From NCBI GenBank assembly GCA_014904845.1, contig MU119476.1, positions 1-64,000 on the forward strand: a stretch of DNA of 64,000 nucleotides, in the 5' to 3' direction. Position 1 is the first letter of the stretch, and every line of letters begins with the position of its first letter. The translations under genes and the position numbers were made by a program. The notes under the pieces were generated by a model. That model saw nothing but the letters and a program-made list of their open reading frames with translations. It did not search any database and was not told the DNA's origin. Shown in pieces: positions 12,937 through 25,431 of the stretch. Origin of the DNA: Acephala macrosclerotiorum (Eukaryota; Ascomycota; Leotiomycetes; Helotiales; Mollisiaceae).

Positions 12937-13715
12937 CTTTGCGAGAGGCAGTATCTATGCAGTCGTGGCAGACTTTCGTGGTTCTTAATGCTGTCCGCTG
13001 CGCATGTATCAGGACCCAGCCTTGCGCATCAGGTTTGATGGTCGAGATGACCGTGGATGGTAAAGGTGAATACGTAGCCGGAGGCGGCGATGACTAAGAT
13101 GTCGAATTGGGTGTTTGGCAGTCGAAGAAGGCGTCGAGGCAAGATGTCTAGGTAGACGTCTTGGTGTTGATACTTTTTCGAGATGCGCTACGCGATGTGC
13201 CCTTCAGTCTTGATGATCGATTGATGAAATCGAAGTGGATGGGCGCGAAAATAGGCAGGCGCGTGAACCGGCCTCAAATGAGGGTAATGCGGTCGGTGAA
13301 CCTGCACAATATGATGTGCTGAACAACACGGTGTGTTGATCTCGAGGTGAGGGGGTGCTTTGCGACAGCAGGTGTTCGCGGTGCTGCGCGTTGAGGTGTG
13401 GTATGGAGTTTGATTTCCTTGCCAGTGCTGAGGCGAGCTTTGCAGAACAGTGTATTTTAGATCCTGGCTAGCTAAGCGAGAGCTAATCCAAATCAGACTA
13501 AGGCCAAGCATCACGTGCCAAATTCTTGAACTCGAATCCATAAACTTCTCAATCATGCTCAAAAGATCTTTCCTATTCACGGCTGCTTGAGATCAGATGC
13601 GTAGAGGCTCTGTGCCAGGTTGTGGCGCATAAGATAACGTTGAAGGCCTTCTAGATTTCCTCGCAACCGTCGATCCCGACACATCCACCTCCCCATCATC
13701 AGCGCCTTCTGAAAA
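12937..13715. other. Divergent promoter region
   Basis: The region lies between the start codons of the SNF2-family gene (minus) and the hydrolase gene (plus) and likely holds both promoters. No recognised site or extra gene was seen. Confidence 0.5.
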
Positions 13716-14823
13716 ATGCCCTCCATGAAGTATGGCACCGGTGCCTCAGTTCCAGAGATCTCTTACATGCCAATTGTGGATGATCCATCTGTAACTTATA
13801 CCCTCATCTACTTCATAACAGGAAACCCAGGCCTCATCGCTTATTACGACACCTTTCTGGCAACCTTGTACAATTTATTGTCAGAATCAAAGGACAAAAT
13901 CTCAAATCATTTTCACATTCATGGTCAATCCCTAGCCGGATTCGAAGACGAAGACTCCCATTCGAATCGATCATTACCATACAGTCTAGAAGAGCAAATC
14001 ACAATCTCATTACAATCCCTCCAATCCCAACGCATTCCCTCCGGGCCTCGACAGGGCCAACCATACGACAGCACCATACTCATCGGCCACTCTGTTGGCT
14101 CTTACATCCTACTCGAACTCATCACACGTCTCCGCAAATCTTCTTCGCCCATCGATATCAGAGCCGGCATCCTCCTCTTTCCAACCGTCACCCATATCGC
14201 ACAATCTCCCAGCGGCATCAAGATCAGCACACTCTTCCGAATACCTGATTTTGCAAAGAAAGTAAGTTCCGTTGCGAAAGCGCTCGTTTTAGTGGCTCCA
14301 AGGTCGGTGTTGAAATGGTTGGTTGGTTTCGTGGCGAGGATGCCACATGATGCCGCCGATGTTACGGCCTCGTTCTTGAGAAGCAGGATGGGGATATGGC
14401 AGGCACTGTAAGCTTCTCTATATTCGTCCCGAGACAAATTATTAATTGGCGATAGACACTTGGCCAAGGATGAAATGGACACGATTACTGAAGATCGCTG
14501 GGACGAAGACATTTGGGGAATTGAACACAAAGACCCGGATCAGAAGCGCCGAATCCCTACATTAATCTTTTATTTTGGTGAAAATGACCACTGGGTTGCG
14601 AACCATACTCGGGATGCTCTGATAGCGGCAAGAGGTCGAGGGGAAGACGACACATCCAGTTCCAAGCCCATCATGATGATTGATGAGAATGGTGTTGACC
14701 ACGGATTTTGCATTCGTAAGTCATTCCTTCCTAGGATCAAAGCACAACTAACGTTGTGCAGGACATAGTGAAAGCATCGCCGAGAAAGTGAAAGTGTGGG
14801 TTGAGGGTGTGATGTCTGACTGA
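13716..14823 (+). CDS. Lipid droplet-associated hydrolase (LDAH/C2orf43-type alpha/beta hydrolase)
   Basis: This is a serine hydrolase of the family that associates with lipid droplets and has been linked to cholesteryl-ester and lipid turnover. Exons are 13716-14407, 14456-14715 and 14762-14823 (337 aa), with GTAAG donors and TAG/CAG acceptors. The N-terminal motif FITGNPGLIAYYDTFL is the family hallmark. The nucleophile elbow GHSVGSY is at residues 124-130 (Ser126). The C-terminal DHGFCIRHSE, split by intron 2, supplies the catalytic His. The length and ordered triad suggest a functional enzyme. The substrate is inferred from the family only. Confidence 0.88.
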
Positions 14824-16546
14824 TAGGCTAGGAGGTGTAAATACAAACCTTGCAATGAATGTGCGGCACATTCAGATACCGGTAAGGACTTTGGGTGAGC
14901 TAAGAAGTGTGAGCACAAACGACGAAATTGCAGGTGCAATGTTATCGGAGATGGCTCTCCAAAGACAGGTTTTGAAGGCTCGACGCAGACTTGAAATGTC
15001 TCCCATAATCCTGACCGTAGAGGATTGTTCCAGAGAGGCGATACAACGAGCTCACATAGACATAGAAACACCGCCACTTGCCCAAACAAATTGTAGAAAT
15101 GTATCGAGGTCTACCTACCCAACCTCCCGACTTCAAACATGGGGGAAGAGTTTTCATTTGCTTCTGCCAGAAGCATCCTCGAAAAACATAATTCATGTTT
15201 CAACAGACAAATTGCAGAGGTCCACCTGTGTAGCAAAAGGAGGTTCCGCACTCAAAGGTCGTTGGAGTCGCTCTAGTCTAGTACACAGAAGTGTATCCAG
15301 CTCAAGACCAGCGGTGGAAGGAGGCTGGCCGAGCGAGGCAAAAGACAACTGGAATGAAAAGAAGGCGGAAAATGAAGGGGCTTTGGTGTGTCAATGCTTC
15401 ATCTGGGCATCCGGCCACCAGAACCTATTGAAAATAACAAGAGAAAGTAGTGTCCGAGAGCTTCGGACCGAGTTTCAAATGAGATCTTTCGGCGTGAACT
15501 CAAAACCAGTTAGCCAGACCTCGAGTTCCCAACCACCTCTTCTCAAATTGTATCGGATCATCCTCCAGCTCGCTAGTAGATTCGTTAGCCTGTGTCCGTA
15601 ATGAAAATATATGCGTCTTAAATTTCTCAATGAAGCACTGCGTTGACAAACTTGGCAGTAGCTATCGTTTTGATGCGTACAGAGAATTTTCCACGTCGTC
15701 AAATTTGGATGCAAATTCGGCACGGATTTCTCGGAGCGGAAAATCTTTCGAGAAGAGTTCTAGCCTGTTTAGGCGTGAATACCTCCACCAGTTCTTATCG
15801 AGGCCCACTTGATAGCTTTTAGGTTCTCTTCAGGCAGGTGAGCACACGACTGATTATGAGTGAATCCGATGAAGTGGGACGACGTGGGGAAACTTGAGAT
15901 GAGAACTCGACTTGGCTTCAGCTCCCTCGACAAAGCATAGAAAAGCTATGAGAGAGCCAAGAACAACAAAAAGCAAAACTCCGTTGCATGAAATAGAGGC
16001 TCTGAGGATGTCTGGCTTGTGCGTACTGCTTTATGTTCTTCTCATCGGGTTAAACACATATTTGTTCTCCTTCAAACCCCCAATTGTGCCTGCATGGACT
16101 TCGTTTAGTTGGGATAAAGGATGCGGGTGAGATGGATGACCGGTCGTCATCATCTGATATGCATCCCGGCGGAAGAAGTCAAACAGCAAGGCATGCATCT
16201 CGCCGACCAGGGTGCGAGGTGTTGGACATCCTTTTGTCCCCTTCCTGTCCTGTTATCCAAACCTACTAGATGCGCCAAGCCCTACCAACCCCATCCCAAT
16301 TCCCCAAGAAGGTGCCGAGCTTCCCTAGCCATGCCTTCTCTACGTGAATCCTGGAGATCCCTACGCTCTTCTTTGTGGCTCGTACCTTCGTCTTACTTCC
16401 ACAAATAGACAGCTGTCTGCGCTGATCATTAGCAAACCCAACTCCGTCTTCCGAGTTCACAACCTCGAATATCTTGACCGCGAGGGCCAAGCTGGAACTC
16501 CCCTCAGATGGAACAACCACGGTCCAGCTGTGCTGCTTGATATTCA
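14824..16546. other. Intergenic, no gene recognised
   Basis: About 1.7 kb contains several unsupported open frames on both strands, the longest 248 codons at 14855-15601. None has recognisable motifs. The frames at 15912-16408 do not join the downstream Cas1-like gene, whose own start is at 16547. Confidence 0.45.
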
Positions 16547-19209
16547 ATGGCACGGTCAAGATTCAAAGCTCCATCAACTCGCGATCAGATTGCCGCCACG
16601 GTTGAGCGCGCCTTGCAAGGAATTCTTGCTCTCGTCATCCTTTGGGTGACCTACAGATATTGCTGGATTGGTGAGCCCTGCCTCATTTAGAGAGTTTTAT
16701 GCTAACAAAACGATTTTCAGATGTAGCAGACCCCTTCAAATGCAGCGCCCTCCTTAACAAAGGTGAATGGCTCGATCCTGGCCCACGATGGGGCTCCCGA
16801 AACCCATTTCAGAACTGGCAGCCCCCAGGGTGTATAATGCACGAGTACAAGAAGCAGGACATACAGGAGTGTTTCCATGGCCGGAGGCTGGTGTTCATTG
16901 GGGATTCTACAACACGGCAGATTTTCTGGGCTGTTGCGAAAAAGATGGATCAAGAGAAGGCAGAAGAGGAAATCGCAGATATGCTGGACCATGATGGGAA
17001 ACACGAGGATCTGGCATTTGAGTCTTCTGGGGTGTCTGTCCAGTTTGTTTGGGACCCTTGGCTCAATTCAACTGGTTTGGACCGGGAATTGCAGAAATTC
17101 TCAGCTGTATCTGCTCTGGAACCCATTGGGGCAACAGGTGAAAGTGCTGCTCTGGTCCTGCTAGGCGCTCCTGGTCTTTGGTATGCACGACATGGTCAGG
17201 AGAACTTCATGAAGGACTTCAGAGATTCAGTTGAGCATGTCATTCCGTACATGGACCATAATTCTGGTGACCATGATGAACTGCCACATTCGCGGTCCTT
17301 CAATGCTCGTCAGGCGTCACCCAATGTACTCCTCATGGCCCCCATCCAAGTTCCTCGGTATGAATCTCTATCTCCATCGAGAGAGGAGACAATCACGCCA
17401 GAAAAGATCGATCAAATGAATGACTTCCTGCAGCAAGTATCTGCACACTCCGAGGCCGATATTGTCTGGAGCTATAATCTGATGACTTGGAATGGTCGAG
17501 CGCAGTACGAGGAGAGTGGACTCCATGTCGTAGAAAATGTGGCACACCGAAAAGCAGATGTCCTGCTTAACCTCCGGTGTAATGCTGGCCCGGTATCATC
17601 CAAATACCCCTTCAGCCACACATGTTGCAGCAATTACACCCAACCAAATGGTATTCAGTGGATCATGATCCTTATCGGACTGCTAGTATTGCCTTTATTT
17701 CTGGCAATTCAGCGAGGACATGTCGCTAAGCTACGTCGATTCCTACCCTCTGGCCATATTTTGACAGCTCTGACAATATTCTGTCTTGCCATATGCTTCT
17801 GCTTCTACGCGGATCGCACTCAGATTTTCGAAAAGTCACACAAACAATTCCGTCGAAGGGAGTTCTTGATGGCCTGCTCAACTGTAGGTATCGCAGGTTT
17901 GTTGTCAATCAGGAAGAGCAACAACCAAGTTTCTAGAGATTCTGGAGATTCTCCTGACCAGCTATTTCTTTCTCGAGATCAGACCGAAGAGTGGAAAGGC
18001 TGGATGCAATTCATCATCCTCATCTACCACTACACTCATGGATCCAAGACCCTGTGGATATACGAGATTGTCCGACTCCTCATTGCATCGTATCTCTTCA
18101 TGACCGGATTTGGACATGCCATGTTCTTCCTAAAGACGGGAGATTACTCATTGGAAAGAGTGGCAAAGGTTCTGGCTCGGCTCAATCTTCTCAGCCTCAT
18201 CCTTCCGTACATGATGCGTACCGACTACCTCTTCTATTATTTCGGATCCCTAGTCACCTTCTGGTTTTTGGTCATCTACTTTACACTGAAAGTTGGCCGA
18301 GGTCGGAACTCCAATCTTCGGTTCCTGTTTGGAAAAATCATCCTTTCGGCGGCGTTGGTCACATGTTTCACGATGATACCCGGAGTCTTGGAGTTTTGTT
18401 CTTCAGTCCTGAGCAAGACGTGCGCCGTATCATGGAATGTGAAGGAGTGGCGTTTCCGAACTTCTCTTGATTTGTATGTCGTCTACATGGGTATGGTCAT
18501 TGCTGGACTCACCGCTCGCCGTAGCCAGCTCAAATCTGGGATCGTCCAGCCAACCACTCTAATTGATAGAGCTGTTCAACTCTCCATCACATACCAAGGT
18601 TCATTCAAGATCATCACCGTCATCCTGTCTCTGACGCTCCTTCCTGGATTCTGGGTGTTCACACGGCGGTCACCAAATAAGGAAGACTACAACTGGTGGC
18701 AACCCTACATTTCCTTCATCCCGATCCTCTGCTTTGTCACCCTTCGCAACTGCCATCGCCTCCTTCGAAACTACCACTCTACAATCTTTGCTTGGCTGGG
18801 ACGCTGCTCTCTCGAGACGTACATCCTGCAGTACCATATCTGGCTTGCTGGTGATACCAAAGGCCTGCTCCGCTTGGGTCTTGGTAATCGTTGGCTCGAA
18901 GCTGCCATTCTAACACCACTATTCTTTTGGATTAGTTGGCATACTGCCGATGCCACGCAGACACTGGCAGTATGGATCTTTGGAAGTACGAAGTTAAGTC
19001 GAAGGTTTAGCGAAGGAGAGAAGGACTCCCCGTATCTCTTGCCGAAAATCCAGGAGGGAGCACCGTCTACTAGTTTTGAACTTGGAGATCAGCAGAAAAG
19101 ACCAACTGGAAGGGTGAGGAGATTCATGGGAAAGGCACAAGAGAGTTTGAAGTGGAGGATTGGCATGGTTTTGTTGTTGATGTGGCTTGCCAATGCCTCA
19201 TACCGATAG
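16547..19209 (+). CDS. Cas1p/CASD1-like O-acetyltransferase (PC-esterase domain plus 10-TM acyltransferase)
   Basis: This multipass Golgi-type enzyme belongs to the family that O-acetylates glycans (fungal Cas1p, animal CASD1). Exons are 16547-16670 and 16721-19209 (870 aa). The start MARSRFK follows an in-frame TGA at 16538, and the intron has GTGAGC, GCTAAC and TTTCAG. A first membrane helix lies at about 22-40. The luminal PC-esterase domain starts with FKC and carries the GDS motif IGDSTTRQIFW (Ser104). About ten hydrophobic helices follow, including the conserved FIILIYHYTHGSK and YLFMTGFGHAMFF segments. The second esterase motif reads ESGLHVV where animal enzymes have D-G-x-H, so the usual catalytic Asp appears to be replaced. 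The next gene is convergent (minus strand). Confidence 0.9.
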
Positions 19210-19821
19210 AAGCGGATGATACCCGACTTTTGGTTTTGTGTTTCTTGCTCTCCGTTGCTAAGAATTGAATCATAGCCAAAACAGCTAAACTTTACCACCA
19301 AGAATCTCTCCTTTGTCTTGTGCCTATTCCCTTCTACGGCTAGTGCCTATCAGTCTCAGTGCCAATGACCTGAAACTCATTTCAAAACTTTCTATTCCCG
19401 CGTTAGGAAGAACATGTGGAATTTGATAGCATGCTGTCTGTCGTTCACATTCAATCTTCACTTTCACCGCATCAGAATCAGGAAAGAGGAATCCAATTCG
19501 GAAACAAGTGCGGCAAGGGCCCACACATCTTCTCATTCATCATCGTCGTCACCTTCATCATCGTCATTTAAAAACTACAAAACAAAAGAAACCATAACTG
19601 CCACAGGCCCTCACTCAGGCGCATGGCGAACTCCCATCCAAAACGGACACACACAAACGCAATCTTCCAACTCCACACCAAAGCAAAGCAGAACAACACA
19701 GCGAAATGAAACGAACAGACGGAATCCAACCAACGGCAGAGGGGCGCTGTAGCCAACCGTCATCCATCCAATGAAGGATGTCAGGAAGGCCTCCTCTACC
19801 GTGGCCGTCATCCTCCGACGT
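19210..19821. other. Convergent 3' ends
   Basis: The two flanking genes converge here. The sequence is low-complexity (Ser/Thr-coding, CA-rich) and probably 3' UTR. Open frames on both strands look like chance. Confidence 0.5.
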
Positions 19822-20719
19822 TCATGATTGATTGATCCGTGACATATTGAATACATGCCAGCCCATATGTTTCGTACCAGCACGCGGATCCAAACGTTGG
19901 ACGGACATGACATCTGGCGCGTAAGCGCAGATCTCCTCTTCCTCGCCGTTGGCCTTGGTTCGGACGAGGGTTCGGTACCACTCGTTGGTTGACTTATCCA
20001 CCTTCCAATTCCCTCTCATACGATAACCTTGGGCGGCTTCAGAGGGGTGGAGCTCGTTGGAGGGGCGAGGGAGGCGTTCTCTCTTCGTCTTCTTGGCCGG
20101 ACGAGCGGGGCCATGGTTTGGGGGAGGTGGGAGGGGGTGACGTGGAGGAGGTGGAGGAGGTGGAGGGGGCGATGGAGATTGTGGTCGTGGGGGAGGCTGG
20201 GGGTGAGCCAGGCGAATGGGAGAGGGGGCACGCGGGTGCTTCTTGCTGACATCGTTCTCAAGCCGGCATCCTCCAGCGGCTTCCCAGTTTCTCTCGATGC
20301 TTCGGACAATCAAGTCCACATCACCAAAGCGGCAAGCGTGGCTCAAGATCCAGTTGGCGCAGAAGTCCTTCTGGGTGGTGCCCTCACCACGGGCTTCCAG
20401 CCACGGTCCAAGTACCTTCTTGATCACTAAACGCAATGCATTAGCCACGATTCGATATTGAGTATTCTCGAAGTCTAAAAGTCTTACTGTCTTGGGCGAC
20501 CACGATCTCCAGCTGGACTCCGTTGTCCAAACACAACAGAGCAATTCCTTCCTCCCGTCCCGACATCAACACATCATCGTCCGAGGCATCCTCTCTCTGG
20601 CGCTTAGGCCATTCGTCGTTGCCAATGACCCAGCGGTCATGGTACACTCGGGACTTGTAGTGGGCATCCCACTCGAAGCGCACAAGCATTGCCACGATCT
20701 CGTGGACTTTAGAAGCCAT
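19822..20719 (-). CDS. Conserved-looking protein of unknown function with polyproline linker
   Basis: Exons are 20719-20488 and 20426-19822 (278 aa). The ATG at 20719 gives MASKVHEIVAMLVRFEW. The intron has a GTAAG donor and TTTAG acceptor, and joining gives VVAQDMIKKVLGPW. A globular N-terminal half (about 1-125) is followed by a Pro-rich linker (about 130-190, with a run of nine prolines), a basic KKTKRER patch and a C-terminal segment with NEWYRTLVR. A canonical 53-nt intron lies in the 5' leader. I do not recognise the family. The length match across exons and the 5' UTR intron argue it is a real gene. Confidence 0.7.
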
Positions 20720-20752
20720 CTTGATATCAGTCTCGATCAAGGAACTTGAAAT

Positions 20753-20805
20753 CTATCAATTGTTAGCCTAACGATCTAATATTCGGAGTCTGCTGCGGTA
20801 CTTAC
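20753..20805 (-). other. 5' UTR intron of the unknown-function gene
   Basis: A GTAAGTAC donor, a GGCTAAC branch site and a TGATAG acceptor flank 53 nt just upstream of the start codon at 20719. No upstream ATG opens a coding frame through it, so it is probably a leader intron. Confidence 0.6.
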
Positions 20806-23725
20806 TCGTTGTTGATGGTGGAGGAGGAAAGATCGAGGAGGTTCGGATATGTGCTTTTGTGGGCTAAAAGATTTCTCGAGCAGATTCACCCATAATTCGT
20901 GTAGTTGAAAGCAAAAGCGAGGCTCCAAGATTGGTATCGTCATGTTTCCCCCTTTCTATCGACTTCCGAGCAAGGCAGCCAACCGCCGATCGATGTCCGT
21001 CAGTGGACCACGCTCTCTTCTTCCCAGATTGTTTGAAGTCTGAGAAATATAGAATAGCATATATTAAAGTCCATGAAAATTAAGTATAGTAGTACAATGA
21101 AAGTTCAGAACTCAATGTTCGAAACTAATAGTTATCAAACCCTTTCGCAAATGCTTACATACAAGTCCATTTACTTACAAACAATAGATTTATGTTTAGG
21201 TAGCCAATCGAACCGACTTTGAAACTACTAATAAAGGCGGTAAAAGTTACGTGATTATTATTGACTACGTAACCTTGCTAATTGTCTGTGTTCCATGCAT
21301 TTACTGAGGCATAGGAAAGCTCATGTCCAATAAATACAGTTTAGTAAACTTCAAGCCTGACTAATAGAACCTTGTCCATGCACAATGTTTCTTCAACTTT
21401 GGTTTGAAGATTAAAAATAAGTTTTAATGTGTAGATGACCTAAACTATATCTCGGAGATTCAGGTCAAATACATCAAGATCGAGCTACATGAGTAGTCAA
21501 AGAATTACATCACGTGATACCCCTGAACTACATCATTTCGACTATCCAAACTTTACCGCGATGATCCTAGGCTACGCACATGTTTTTAATGTCACTCCAG
21601 ATTCGCGGGAGGTAGGCTCTTGAGCGTGAGTCTAGGTAGAGGTTCTCGATCCAATCCAGGTTGCTTCGATTGCCCTATGACTTTACACCTTGTTAACACA
21701 ACAAATCTGCCCATGAACTACTCTTATGTTTAGATTCAAGGAAAAGTCGTATATATAGTAGCTAGCTGTCTTATATCATATGTACAAACAACTGGAAACG
21801 TGTTGGCGTTAATCTTTGCGTACCTCCCCTCGCGCTATACGATAATACAGAAGCAGAACCGCAGTCGTGCTTTGACGTTGACAATCCCTTGTTGAGCAAA
21901 ATTAAACATCTTTGAAATTTATTTATCATGGCGTAATATGGTTGTGATCCTCGTGCAGTTGCGCTCATGCTTGCGAAGTGTTGACGAGGACAGCGAAGAG
22001 CAGACCTGAGATCCCGGGACACCTTCGTGACCGAGACAATTCAAGATGGGCGACACGGTTATCATTCGAGACTGGCTTGAATGGTGTACAGTTGCAGAGG
22101 GGTTCGATGGACCCAGGTACGACTTTAAAGGTCGTCAGGTCAGCGATTGAGGTAGGGACACACGTGTTTAATGAGAGGCAGAGAGCGTGGTAGCGTAGTA
22201 TCATGGCCGGGGACGAAGACAAAGAGAATATTGGAAGCTGGAGAAGTCCCTGAATTCATCGCATTTAGTCACACGGAGCTCGGAAGTGTAGGTGTAGCCG
22301 GTGAATTCAAGATCGGGTATTCCTCGCTTCGGCTCCGAAGGAGCACACCAGCTAGCCTCACGAGCAAAAGGTCGTATAGATTTAAATAAGCACTTAATTT
22401 TCAGCAAACACGCAAATCGCATCACCCAGTACTTGAGGTCACTATTTATAGTTCCCAGAACAGGAATGCGGCCCAGATCCAACTGGGAGACATCAATAGG
22501 CAATAGTAGTGAGCTAGCTACTCGGTGGTCGTGAATCTGTGTATCATAGATGAGGATAGGGTTGGGTCACAAGTTTGGTGTTTGTTGGGGTTACAGACCA
22601 AGTATTTGCGTTGGGCCCTTTTTTTTTTGGAATATTTTTGGCTACTCGTCAACCTTGATGTTGCTCTCCTATTTAAGCGAGCGAGCAAGCTATCTGCCCC
22701 ACGGTTTTCCCGTTCTTAACTCAGCTTTAAAAGAAGCTCAAGTGCCGGCAGGTCACCTAACAATGTGCTCGGCATTAATTTCTCCAAGTCTTTGGCTTTA
22801 TCGTTGAAAATGCTCGCATATTCTGAGATATCCTTAATTTTGCATAATCGACGAATGCGCTGCAGCAGCAGCAGCATGGTCGACTTCCACTAATGAACCT
22901 TCTCAAGAAATGTCTCCAGACTTTTGGGTCTTTGGCTGACATTTTTCTTGAATCGGTACGCCGGATCTTCCTCGAGACTTCTAGCCACCACTTTGAGCAA
23001 TTCGCGAGAGGCGTGCGCGCGCAAATTTACCAACACAACCAGAACACTTCACGGTTTCTGCATAGTTTGCTGCTAGGATCCTGCCGAAACAACTTCAAAC
23101 CGCTCAGCTTGACTCCTGGGTCCACTTTCGCTTCCTTCTAGCGACTAGTGCCTGCCTTTGGTCCTCCAAGCTCCGTCGAATGTCGTCTATCGAGACGTCC
23201 CTTCACCACAGGAGTTCAACTTTCAACTCTTACCCCAAATCTAGACATACCATACCATCCTCAGGTCAAGTGATAGTCACACGGAGCTATATACTGAAGT
23301 ATAGCAGCGCATATGAGAGCGAGCTGTTGTTACGTTTCAGAGAGGAGACTGTAGTTACCTTTAGAAACCTCCGCCTGTGTAAGATAAATGGCCCAAAATA
23401 AAACTGCAATTGTCCTGGAATCAGAGGTACATTGAAGAGATAAAACCGCGAGTATCATTTGATAACCGAGGGGTACGTCTTCGACCTTTCAACAGTCACT
23501 ATTTCGACATCTTTTAATCCTAGTGAAAGTCCCAGGATTTTCGGTAATTTGTTGCATCGCTCTTTTTTCGGCACGCCTCAAGGAAATAAAACACAACTTT
23601 ACAAATTAGCGCTACAACGGAACTTTGAATGGACAATGTCACACAAGTATCTATTTGAAATATTGGCGACTTGGTCTAGAATACACGAAAGAACTCGATC
23701 AAAGAGAGGAATAGTCCCAATCCGC
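20806..23725. other. Gene-poor spacer
   Basis: About 3 kb of moderately AT-rich sequence contains no open frame with recognisable protein content on either strand. A short CAG run at about 22864 is unremarkable. No RNA gene was seen. Confidence 0.5.
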
Positions 23726-23727
23726 AA

Positions 23728-23880
23728 GACCCTGTCCAGCACTTTCAATCTTTCCTACCTTGCCTAGAGATCCCTTGGCTAATTAGGCTAGAATGGACTG
23801 TTTTAACCAATCGAAGCCCTGGAAGAACAAGCTTGTGACCTAGAAAGTCCCGGCAAGGCTAGGAGATTGAAAGCGCTGAC
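23728..23880. repeat. Inverted pair of the dispersed short repeat
   Basis: The left arm (23731-23768) contains AGCACTTTCAATCTTTCC then CTTGCCTAG. The right arm (23845-23878) contains GGCAAGGCTAGGAGATTGAA then AGCGCTG. The arms are imperfect reverse complements over about 33 bases with a loop of about 80 bases. The same unit recurs at 36930 and 37300-37620. Confidence 0.6.
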
Positions 23881-24009
23881 CCGTCACAAAGCCTACAAGA
23901 AAAAGTCCCAGAACACCGAAACAGCAATGAAGAATGTCGGAGGTGGAAAGGAAAGGATAGCATGGATGGCTTGAGGTATTCAACCGGCACGAAGAAATTT
24001 ACGGCACAT

Positions 24010-25431
24010 TCAAAACCTCCAAGGCGCACGACTACCACCATCAACGTTAGCCAGATGCATACCTAAGAAAGAAAATGAGACATACCAAAGACCACAAGCA
24101 ATCCTCCTTCCATTCGACGCCTGCTCAGTGATCCATTCGGCGAAGCACGTCAAGCAAATATTTTGTCCACAGGAACCTCGACACCAAGCTGCATCTTCAG
24201 CACTGGCGATAGGCTCATAGCATACGTAGCAGGTAGTGTCGACTGTAATGGGTCGTCTTCGAACGGCTACCGACGAAGCAGAGCTGGCGCTGGAAGGACT
24301 CGGAGCTGCGGAGCGGCCGGGAGATCTGCGTGGGGATACGATGGCGGAGGAGGACCTGCCAGAGGATGAAGGAGTATTGATACCTGATCCTGGAGCAGGT
24401 GAGTCGGAATCAGAGTCGGAGTCGGAGTCGGAGTCAACACCAGCATCAGAGTCGTCAGACTCCGCATCGGATTCTTCTTCCTCAGAGTCTTCGGACTCGG
24501 ACACAACTTCCAAAGCACTGGCAGGTATAGGATTTCTTGGCGATGGGAGTTCGAAATGGGAAATGACGCTTGGTACTGGTGATCCAGGGTTGATAGGCCT
24601 GCTGGAAGATCTCGACGACCGTGATGAATGTGACTGGGCTTGGGCCGTAACGACTGCGGTCAAAGCAGCGATCTGCCTCTGCAAGGCTTCGACTTGCAAT
24701 TCCAAGTTTCCTTGAGGTGCTTGGCCATTCGAAGATGACGAGGACGAGGACGAGGAAGTGGACCGGGAACTGGATGATCGATTAGATCTGCTGGAGCTTG
24801 AGCTACTGCTGGTTGAGGATACAGCAGATGATGGAGAGCCATGGTGACGTATGGCTCTTGTATGTTCTCGGATGATCTGATCGGAGTCCACAGCAATGTT
24901 GAAACTGATATTGACATCCCTTCGTCTCCGCGGCGTGTATCCTCTAGCTTCATTATTGATTGACCCTGCTATCGAAGAGGGCGGGGTGCTATATGTCGAG
25001 TTGTTACGAGTCGAGGCAAGAGGTGGTAGAAGGTGGGTTGTTGAGCGATCACGGACTTGTCTCGTCATAGGAGGCGGCGTTGCGGGAGGTGTGGGTAGGG
25101 CGGTACGTGACGATCTCATGACGCCTAAGTTCTGTATCGTAGCTAGCCATTGCTGAGCTACAGGTTCAACTTGAGGTTTCCTCTCTCGATGCCATCGTTT
25201 GCAGAGGGTGAGTCCGGCAAGACGCTTCAAGGTCGGAAGGAGATCTGCAGATCGTCTGGCGGACCGTGCAATTGCAGGTAATTCGTCTAGGATGTCACCA
25301 GCGTGATACAGGTCGGAGATATTGACGGAGTTCTTGCATCGACGACCTTGTAGAGTTGTTCCGACACAAGTGAAGGCATGGTCCTCTGGATGGACATCGA
25401 GGATGGAGCGAGCATTCCGAAAGGTAGCCAT
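24010..25431 (-). CDS. RING-like zinc-binding protein with Ser-rich disordered centre
   Basis: Exons are 25431-24086 and 24031-24010 (455 aa). The ATG at 25431 (MATFRNARSILDV) is preferred over the upstream open frame. An N-terminal cysteine module reads FTCVGTTLQGRRCKNSVN. A long disordered region (about 150-380) has Ser runs, a Gln/Leu coiled segment (VEALQRQIAALTAVV) and an acidic SDSDSD tract. A C-terminal RING-like finger has CYVC, WCRGSCGQNICLTCF and CGLCRAPW. The last pair is completed only when the 54-nt intron (GTATGT...GGTAG) is removed. RING proteins usually act in ubiquitin transfer; the partner and target are unknown. Confidence 0.8.
   Translation of the reverse strand: MATFRNARSILDVHPEDHAFTCVGTTLQGRRCKNSVNISDLYHAGDILDELPAIARSARRSADLLPTLKRLAGLTLCKRWHRERKPQVEPVAQQWLATIQNLGVMRSSRTALPTPPATPPPMTRQVRDRSTTHLLPPLASTRNNSTYSTPPSSIAGSINNEARGYTPRRRRDVNISFNIAVDSDQIIREHTRAIRHHGSPSSAVSSTSSSSSSSRSNRSSSSRSTSSSSSSSSSNGQAPQGNLELQVEALQRQIAALTAVVTAQAQSHSSRSSRSSSRPINPGSPVPSVISHFELPSPRNPIPASALEVVSESEDSEEEESDAESDDSDAGVDSDSDSDSDSDSPAPGSGINTPSSSGRSSSAIVSPRRSPGRSAAPSPSSASSASSVAVRRRPITVDTTCYVCYEPIASAEDAAWCRGSCGQNICLTCFAEWITEQASNGRRIACGLWYVSFSFLGMHLANVDGGSRAPWRF

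Noticed and set aside
14855..15601. 248-codon plus-strand open frame
   Set aside because: No recognisable motif, no intron pairing, mixed composition and overlapping frames on the other strand; more likely chance.
24405..24440. GTCGGA tandem repeat
   Set aside because: It is the coding sequence of the SDSDSD tract in the RING-like protein, not an independent repeat.
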